The position numbers were made by a program, and so were the translations under genes. A stretch of DNA of 64,000 nt. Origin: Branchiostoma floridae. Taxonomy: Eukaryota > Chordata > Leptocardii > Amphioxiformes > Branchiostomatidae. Positions 61,201-64,000 of this stretch are shown here, piece by piece; within the stretch, counting starts at the first letter, position 1, and every line of letters starts with the position of its first letter. A model generated the notes under the pieces. It saw nothing but the letters and a program-made list of their open reading frames with translations, searched no databases and was not told the DNA's origin. The stretch lies in the NCBI RefSeq assembly GCF_000003815.2, contig NC_049988.1:12615969-12679968 (forward strand), written 5' to 3'.

Positions 61201-62874
61201 CCTTATCAAGTTGAATTGACCCAAAGCCTAAGTGACACATCCGGAACGGAAGTGTGACGTCAGCTAAGGGTCAAAGGTGTTTGGCAGTCATTATTCGGGT
61301 GCCCATGTCAGGAAGTGTGAAACTTTATTTTGTGTACGGATATAAGGTCTTAAATTGTAACATAATATAAGATCTGCCATTTATTACTTAAAAAGCGATT
61401 CAACATCCGCCAGCAAAAAAAAAAACATTACAAAATGTTTAAAACATTGTATGTCACTTATCTATTTAAACGCCTAGGGTTCCCGTATGTTGGGCAACAT
61501 GGCACCTACCGTGGCGGTGGTTACATCGCCTCTCTGGGAACAACAAATCAGTCTAGTTTAAACATGGCCGCCTACTTACAACAACACAACTGGTTGGACA
61601 ATAAGACTCGTGCAGTTTTTGTAGAATTCACACTGTACAACCCACATGTGAACTTGTTTTCTATCACATCAATGGTAGTGGAGTTAAACAATCTAGGAGC
61701 AGCAAGTACTGAAGTCGTCACCGTGCGTCTGATACAACACGATGCCGTCTTACTGCTTTTTCTGAGGAGCTGTTTGGTGCTTTTTCTTCTGTATTTCGCT
61801 TTTGAAGAAGGTGAGAAAGTCTGTTGTCTAATGTTACAGAACCACAAATCGTATTTTATGTGTGGCCAGGTTTAACGCTGTGAAGGTCTTATGCTAAGTA
61901 GTTTCAAAGGTGATGTGCCCCTCTTCTAGCAGAGCGTGTATGTTTTGCCACACAAATGTACACGTAAACGCTGGTTTATTCGAGTTTGCATAACGTTGAC
62001 ATCGAACATCCGCTAGACCAATGGCTAGCATATGTCTATATAATATATATGTATTTCATTCTCTACCTCAGCCAAGAAACTTTTCTTCCGACCTCTGGAA
62101 TACGTACATGGGATCTGGAATTGGCTTGAACTGGTCACCGTTGCTGTCGGTCTCTGCACTCTGTGCTTGTACTTCTACACACAAAGCATCATTGACGACG
62201 TGTCGGAACACAGAGCAGCCGGTAACGATGATTTTAACATGTACAAAGATGCCGTCAACTGGTTCCAGATCTACAGCGTTCTTCTGGGTCTGTTCATATG
62301 TTGCGCCACTTTAAAGTTCCTCCGCATATTGCGCTTCAACTCCCACGTGTACGCCTTGTCTACAACGATGAAGAAATCTTTCAAACACGTCGCAAAGTTC
62401 ATGGTTACAGTTGGAATAATAGTCAAAGCTTTCACCGTGATGGCAACTTTGGTCTTTGGTAGCAAGTTGCAAGGTTTTAGAAACATGGCTTCAAGCTTGC
62501 AAAGCCTTCTTGTTATGATGTTGGGTAGCTTCAACTTCGAGGATCTTGTTGATGGAAATAGAGTATTAGGTCCATTGATGTTTTTCGGGTATCAGGTCAT
62601 AATGCAGTTCTTCCTACTAAGCATGTTCATGGCCATCATTATGGATGTGTATGCACAGGACAGACATGCTGTTAATCCAAACCATACAGGATTTGTTGAC
62701 TTTATTAAACAAAGTATATCAAGTGCAGGAAGAAAATTAAGGGGCGCCATATCCAATATCTGGACGAAGAAGCCGCAGGTTACAAAAGACACGCCGCCAG
62801 ATTTACTTGAGTCAGTTGGGCATGTATTGGAAAGGCTTGACAAACATAATGCTAGATATGATAGCACCCTTTAG
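27800..62874 (+). CDS. Polycystin-1-like receptor/channel with CTLD and two fucolectin domains (41 exons, 2,565 aa)
   Basis: Exons: 27800-27827, 28251-28409, 31673-32074, 32534-32717, 33411-33492, 34117-34273, 34691-34817, 35225-35312, 35625-35783, 36277-36505, 36833-37031, 37416-37669, 38201-38405, 38909-39098, 39606-39795, 40311-40453, 40855-40962, 41337-41513, 41671-41796, 41998-42112, 42314-42399, 42689-42808, 43512-43661, 44143-44355, 44820-45108, 45401-45528, 45728-45952, 46112-46219, 46598-46776, 47165-47230, 47615-47722, 47945-48158, 48575-48941, 49463-49650, 59001-59063, 59250-59348, 59663-59884, 60139-60298, 60653-60907, 61478-61810, 62072-62874. All introns are GT-AG, phases match, and the total is 7,698 nt (2,566 codons with stop). 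Order: signal peptide, VWC-like, CTLD (63-197), FTP1 (197-338), REJ-like, FTP2 (539-690), REJ, GPS (about 1425-1460), TM1, PLAT (1512-1665), TM2-11 with the channel core. Polycystin-1 family proteins are surface receptors that pair with polycystin-2 type channels. The closest known design is the PKD1L2 class (CTLD plus galactose-binding lectin); here fucolectin domains take that place. Confidence 0.88.
30013..30120. repeat. (GT)n microsatellite in intron 2
   Basis: About 45 GT dinucleotides with one interruption, then GTAT repeats. It makes a His/Thr frame on the minus strand, which is an artefact. Confidence 0.95.
30823..31588. mobile_element. Non-autonomous TIR transposon in intron 2, about 765 bp
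   Basis: The left end GTACCACGATGGTCAAATTT plus GGCCCCAAATTT matches the right end read in reverse complement, GTACACGATGGTAAAATTTG plus GCCCCCAAATTT. No transposase frame. A second, broken copy surrounds the LINE at 18480-20300. It ends about 85 bp before the CTLD exon. Confidence 0.7.
31673..32074 (+). CDS. Polycystin-like exon 3: C-type lectin domain
   Basis: A complete single-exon CTLD of about 133 residues: CPIAGYVRYRGICYKSFSEL, ARQTCAADGGVLAMPKTSA, RWLGLVKDNGQWKFEDG, WYPGEPQPNIDG, GCAGF, CYWDKPFICQ. The four core cysteines and the WIGL-equivalent WLGL are present. The calcium site is altered: the usual EPN appears as EPQPN and no WND is found, so calcium-dependent sugar binding is uncertain. 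Phase 1-1 exon. Confidence 0.9.
32534..34273 (+). CDS. Polycystin-like exons 4-6: fucolectin-type (FTP) domain 1
   Basis: Exons 32534-32717, 33411-33492 and 34117-34273 encode NIALGKTAHQTSTWFGGGEA, SLAIDENLSTLFDLGSCTHT, WWVDLGHSYAINR, VVIFFRQDGCCWQRMNPFNI, HIGDCEQ, VSMNPQCGG, FISVPCHGMRGRFVGVRLPG, LSLCEVQVF. This matches the F5/8-like fold of the eel-fucolectin / tachylectin-4 / pentraxin-1 family. The SCTH loop and the R-Q-D-G-C-C-W-Q-R element resemble the fucose-binding motif, so fucose binding is plausible. Confidence 0.85.
32731..32950. mobile_element. MITE in intron 4
   Basis: The left end AATAAGCCTTCTCACACTAG, then CACTACGCATGCGCGG and GGGTAATATGTCA, is mirrored at the right end (TGACATATTACCC, CTGCGCATGCGTGG, then TAACTAGTGGGAGAGGGTTA). 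About 220 bp with long TIRs. It starts only about 14 bp after the exon 4 donor site. Confidence 0.75.
33493..34116 (+). other. Intron 5, flanked by a duplicated splice-site sequence
   Basis: Exon 5 ends ...GAGCAG and the intron begins GTCAGCATGAA; the intron ends ...TTCCAG and exon 6 begins GTCAGTATGAA. The 14-bp string CAGGTCAG(C/T)ATGAA is therefore present at both ends. This is what a tandem duplication or target-site duplication that created an intron would leave. Confidence 0.6.
34390..34590. repeat. Dispersed repeat, copy B (copy A at 15425-15615)
   Basis: In intron 6. Shares CACGTTATGCAGATAGAACA, CGTGAC and GAAAATTTGGGTGAGTCTAA, then CCAACACAGGTGA in the order found in copy A. Confidence 0.65.
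34691..36505 (+). CDS. Polycystin-like exons 7-10: linker and first REJ-like region
   Basis: Exons 34691-34817, 35225-35312, 35625-35783, 36277-36505. Includes VPEPCQVAHSGCTVDV, LVVHRTGNVTIHGLLSIEAC, LDIDWTIWRDYVSKC, TLLLGANSIEAGLYMVQFRV and RIDAGLSYDPEGVLDPQTFD followed by YDWAC. The last part is the typical REJ 'S-DPD ... W-C' signature. The exon 7 acceptor (GGTGCCAG at 34690) is the only one keeping a Cys-rich frame; an upstream TTTTAG at 34638 leads to an early stop. Confidence 0.75.
35978..36210. mobile_element. MITE family M1, copy 1 (intron 9)
   Basis: TIRs: left ACAATTTTAAACTCTATATC, right GATATAGGGTTTAAAATTGT. The interior has CTTATGAAGTTGAAATGACA and AGGGTCAAAGGCG. About 230 bp. 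The same interior and ends occur at 61122-61366. Confidence 0.75.
36833..37669 (+). CDS. Polycystin-like exons 11-12: fucolectin-type (FTP) domain 2
   Basis: Exons 36833-37031 and 37416-37669: INIARCMATATASSSVGGTP, DMVIDGNNEG, WWMVDLNHPKPIDR, ITIYLRTDYHWGSLNPLDIY, MGNSEQL, GLFMSGADYRKFLCEVEVF. Clear FTP fold, with the first intron in the same phase-2 position as in FTP1 (after the D-x-x ... R strand). The SCTH loop and the CC/R sugar-contact element of FTP1 are missing, so it is probably not a fucose binder. Confidence 0.8.
37221..37292. repeat. (AC)n microsatellite in intron 11
   Basis: Interrupted ACAC run about 70 bp long. Confidence 0.95.
37708..37770. repeat. (AAT)n/(GAT)n simple repeat in intron 12
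   Basis: Tract of ATAATAATA and GATAATGATGG. Confidence 0.9.
38201..45108 (+). CDS. Polycystin-like exons 13-25: REJ / pre-GPS ectodomain
   Basis: Thirteen exons encode residues about 690-1394. Exon 13 ends at GTACGT (38406) so that the junction reads LNLECEENCDIGN. REJ-like features include WRFRVYANPSAPSA, FTLVQVTDTGNLADVRFPGN, LTGSVIASYVTRYL, VSGLNEPIDILTRRKN and VFQFYAKRAHAALSFRLTF, with many N-glycosylation sequons (NGTF, NATH, NKT, NLT, NCSS, NMT, NNT, NWT, NIT). REJ and GAIN-like regions in polycystin-1 precede the autoproteolysis site. Similarity is by pattern and position; individual subdomain borders are uncertain. Confidence 0.8.
39440..39565. repeat. Dispersed repeat M2, copy 1 (intron 14)
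   Basis: CAGTGACTACTTTTAAAAGG, CGTACCTCCAAATTTTTCAT and TTCTCGCGAGAGTTGCGAGA are shared with 49180-49305. It contains a TTCTCGCGAGA palindrome. Confidence 0.75.
45401..45952 (+). CDS. Polycystin-like exons 26-27: GPS autoproteolysis motif and TM1
   Basis: Exon 26 ends with LWKTDGCR and exon 27 continues NITHIHCRCNHLTKFAAFV. The C...C-C--HLT pattern is the GPS motif; the HL/T scissile site (residues about 1452-1454) is intact, so self-cleavage is expected. TM1 follows as NPIGLIVVLTVFVLYLPGVV, then basic SRKTDRKD. This is the hallmark junction of polycystin-1 family and adhesion GPCR proteins. Confidence 0.92.
46112..47722 (+). CDS. Polycystin-like exons 28-31: PLAT/LH2 domain
   Basis: Exons 46112-46219, 46598-46776, 47165-47230, 47615-47722. 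Reads CQYIITVYTGFGTNAGTTAE, VKIALNSLYEEADTFILRD, FEKGSVDSFLVSTDQPLGGL, VRVWHDSSGDSPGW, FLRQIVVTNRGSGE, RWLAADEDDGKVHRVLP. This is the cytosolic first-loop PLAT beta-sandwich, which binds lipids or proteins in known polycystins. Confidence 0.92.
46845..47095. repeat. Probable dispersed repeat in intron 29
   Basis: Contains GTCTGTCTGCACTGTGAACA and TTGATGGATTTGTTTCACAC, then GATTTTGGTCCCCCTAGCGC and CGGAACTGACGGGCGGCCC. A tract at about 30235-30300 (GATTAGATTCGGGGCTCCCG, GCGGCGGAAT) is reminiscent. The assignment is by pattern only. Confidence 0.4.
47945..49650 (+). CDS. Polycystin-like exons 32-34: TM2-TM5
   Basis: Exon 32: HVWFSVLGRPARSPFTRVQR, LSCCLTLLYSTMLTNIMFFG (TM2). Exon 33: ISIQSAVIILPVNLLIVFLF (TM3) followed by a polar Ser/Thr/Asp-rich cytosolic loop of about 95 residues. 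Exon 34: WFLLWTAGFAAAYFTVLYTL (TM4) and FLTTFVTDVFLMQPFKLLAI (TM5). The DVFLMQPFK element is typical of polycystin-1. Confidence 0.92.
49180..49305. repeat. Dispersed repeat M2, copy 2 (intron 33)
   Basis: CAGTGACTACTTTTTAAAGG, TGTACCTCCAAATTTTTGAT and TTCTCGCGAGACTTGCGAGA match copy 1 in the same orientation. Confidence 0.75.
50690..52380. repeat. Left-arm tandem block with TGTATCATT-CA-AATGATACA palindromes
   Basis: Roughly a dozen units of about 130-142 bp. A typical unit has ATTCCGACAGTGTATCATTC, AAATGATACAGGGTAATATA, CAGCGATCTAAAGGGTGTAT, a second palindrome, AAGATACAAGAATCCCGACT and GGTGCAACATTCAAAGGACA. Each unit therefore holds two 9-bp-arm palindromes. Open frames across it (51744-52121) repeat the same peptide and are artefacts. 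Confidence 0.9.
52720..52960. repeat. Short triplicated motif in the left arm
   Basis: Three diverged units of about 80 bp share GCGCCTTTCTACAACTG, (A/T)ACACAG(A/T)..TCC and GAAACTTTCTGT. The inverted counterpart is at about 56445-56545 after the N gap. Confidence 0.75.
53871..55599. other. Loop of the foldback element, unassigned
   Basis: About 1.7 kb not matched between the arms. The longest frame (54464-54811, + strand, 115 codons) is hydrophobic and shows no recognised domain. No transposase motif was found on either strand. Confidence 0.5.
56182..56438. other. Assembly gap (257 N) in the right foldback arm
   Basis: Run of N at the position corresponding to left-arm bases about 52945-53330. 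Open frames through it are artefacts. Confidence 1.
56885..58320. repeat. Right-arm tandem block (inverse of the left block)
   Basis: Units read TTAGTCTTTCCC, GTCCTTTGAATGTTGCACCA, TTGGGATTCTTGTATCTTAA, CCTGTATCATTTGAATGATA: the reverse complement of the left-arm unit. Unit number and order differ from the left block, so the two arrays have diverged by gain or loss of units. Confidence 0.9.
59001..59884 (+). CDS. Polycystin-like exons 35-37: cytosolic loop and TM6
   Basis: After a 9.35-kb intron, exon 35 (59001-59063) encodes RPVQDEDPPSSSLDKDEEYL, exon 36 (59250-59348) AVSNGPNHSATATGFMRYFQ, and exon 37 (59663-59884) REKRKRRRVVLEVLVFAVFF with TVLMMTSYIERSP (TM6). The exons are placed by phase and by the conserved basic run before TM6. 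The two small exons are less certain than the rest. Confidence 0.75.
60139..62874 (+). CDS. Polycystin-like exons 38-41: TOP/extracellular loop and channel core (TM7-TM11)
   Basis: Exon 38 ends FLGQVKLRQVRLKKG (using donor GTAAGT at 60299). Exons 39-40 form the large extracellular loop (YRGGGYIASLGTTNQSSLNM, HNWLDNKTRAVFVEFTLYNP) and TM7. Exon 41 gives TM8 (WLELVTVAVGLCTLCLYFYT), TM9 (IYSVLLGLFICCATLKFLRI), TM10, a pore-like MLGSFNFEDL and NRVLGPLMFFGYQ, and TM11 (FFLLSMFMAIIMDVYAQD). The C-terminus is short (about 65 residues) with a weak coiled-coil segment LLESVGHVLERLDKHNARYD. Stop TAG at 62872-62874. Confidence 0.93.
60430..60451. repeat. (AG)n microsatellite in intron 38
   Basis: Eleven AG units. 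Confidence 0.9.
61122..61366. mobile_element. MITE family M1, copy 2 (intron 39)
   Basis: TIRs: left ACAATATTAAGACCTTATAT, right ATATAAGGTCTTAAATTGT. The interior has CTTATCAAGTTGAATTGACC and AGGGTCAAAGGTG, homologous to copy 1 in the same orientation. Confidence 0.75.
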
Positions 62875-64000
62875 ATGGCCTGAATAGCAGACGAAAACGA
62901 ACATTGCATGGTGCAAATATTGTACTTCATGCTTATAATTAACGCTAGAGTATAATCTGTTTAAGTATGGGCAGCGTTATATAATTACATAGGACATTAT
63001 ATCATTCGGTTAGGCGTCATAATGTTCGTGTGTACATTAACGGCATTTTTCGTATTAAGATACTTAAGGTTTAAATCTATCTATGTGAATGTAAATGTTT
63101 TAATATCGGTTTCCATTCATGTGTTATCTCAACACGTATCCTGCCTGTATGTTTTTGTGACAAAACGTATTGTAAGGGTCCAAACAGACTAAATGTTTTA
63201 TTTCTTTTGGGTCATATGTTTTTATGTTTGTTCTTTCTGTGATACAATACATGTACCGTTTGATTGATCTTTAATTAAGGAATACGTTAATATGCCCATT
63301 GTCATGATGACAAAGGAAAATTATTTTGCTAAAAAATCTATAATACACTGCTTTTTAGCAATATAGATGTCTTATCTAATATTCCAAAACACTGCCAGTG
63401 TTAAAATAGTATAGAATGGTTTATCCATACATATGCTTTTTACCAAATACATAGTATTGCAGATAAACATATATTAAAATAACAATGCAGCCTGTTGTAT
63501 CTTGCCGTAGAACTAACTGAATTAAGTTAGTTTTAGACCTTATACAACATACTTGTCAATAACCAATAAACACCAAGGCAAATGAGCAATTATGAATCTT
63601 ACCATTTGATAATACTTATAGCATATTATTGAACAAAGAATGTTATTATGGTTTAAATAAACCTGTTAATCACTGATATGTCATTGCCTACCGTCTTTAC
63701 ACATACTCTAGTCGATTCCCGTTATAAATATATTTTTCCTGTTGATTATATTTGTATTTGCTGTCGATATTATTATCTATTTTATTCACAATCCCACCGG
63801 CCACACGAAAGCGAGCACCCTAGACGTATTTTTCAGGCACTAACTTTCTTGTCGCATGATACAACTAAACGGCTTACACTAGTGCCAACAAATTTAGTGA
63901 CCTTTTCTAAAGTTTAGAAGGCAGCAAATTCATAGCACGTAATATATAAATTCATAGCTTGTCATGTTGTCATGGCGACGGCGAATTTCAGCGATGTTTG
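62875..64000 (+). other. 3' UTR and downstream flank of the polycystin-like gene
   Basis: No further gene was recognised. Candidate polyadenylation signals AATAAA occur at 63565-63570 and 63656-63661. If either is used the 3' UTR is about 0.7-0.8 kb. The remaining sequence shows no coding or repeat structure that I can support. Confidence 0.45.

Overview
This window looks like a piece of an invertebrate deuterostome genome, most likely a lancelet (amphioxus, Branchiostoma). That identification is an inference from gene content: C-type lectin (CTLD), sushi, trefoil and fucolectin modules on membrane proteins, small phase-1 domain exons, GT-AG introns, and many short non-autonomous transposons. 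It is a draft assembly with three N gaps (4641-4979, 8458-8557, 56182-56438). No prokaryotic features, tRNA or rRNA genes were seen.

Layout. (1) 1-8850 has no convincing host gene. It holds dispersed repeats, two decayed non-LTR retrotransposon 3' ends, a 215-bp duplication, a hairpin element and a 64-bp minisatellite. (2) 8854-11708, + strand: the 3' half of a secreted protein with a GCC2/GCC3-type Cys-rich module, thrombospondin type-3 calcium repeats and a C-terminal chitin-binding (peritrophin-A) domain; the 5' end is missing or unrecognised. (3) 26216 down to about 15631, - strand: a type II membrane lectin-like receptor (cytosolic tail, one membrane segment, neck, four intact sushi domains plus one dead one, a trefoil domain, and a CTLD exon that is frameshifted and incomplete). 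(4) 27800-62874, + strand: a complete polycystin-1-like gene. I could join 41 exons with consistent phases into one 2,565-residue reading frame: signal peptide, short VWC-like segment, CTLD, fucolectin (FTP) domain, first REJ-like part, second FTP domain, remaining REJ region, GPS, 11 membrane segments with a PLAT domain after the first, and a polycystin channel core. (5) 62875-64000: 3' UTR and downstream flank.

The two lectin receptors are divergently arranged, with about 1.6 kb between their start codons. Both display sugar-binding-type modules outside the cell, one on a single-pass receptor and one on a channel-like protein, so a shared role in surface recognition is plausible but unproven. 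The most striking non-coding structure is in intron 34 of the polycystin gene: an approximately 8.8-kb foldback element (about 50115-58930) with 3.3-3.8-kb inverted arms, each carrying tandem units that contain short palindromes. Other introns hold several families of terminal-inverted-repeat elements, some present in two copies within the window.
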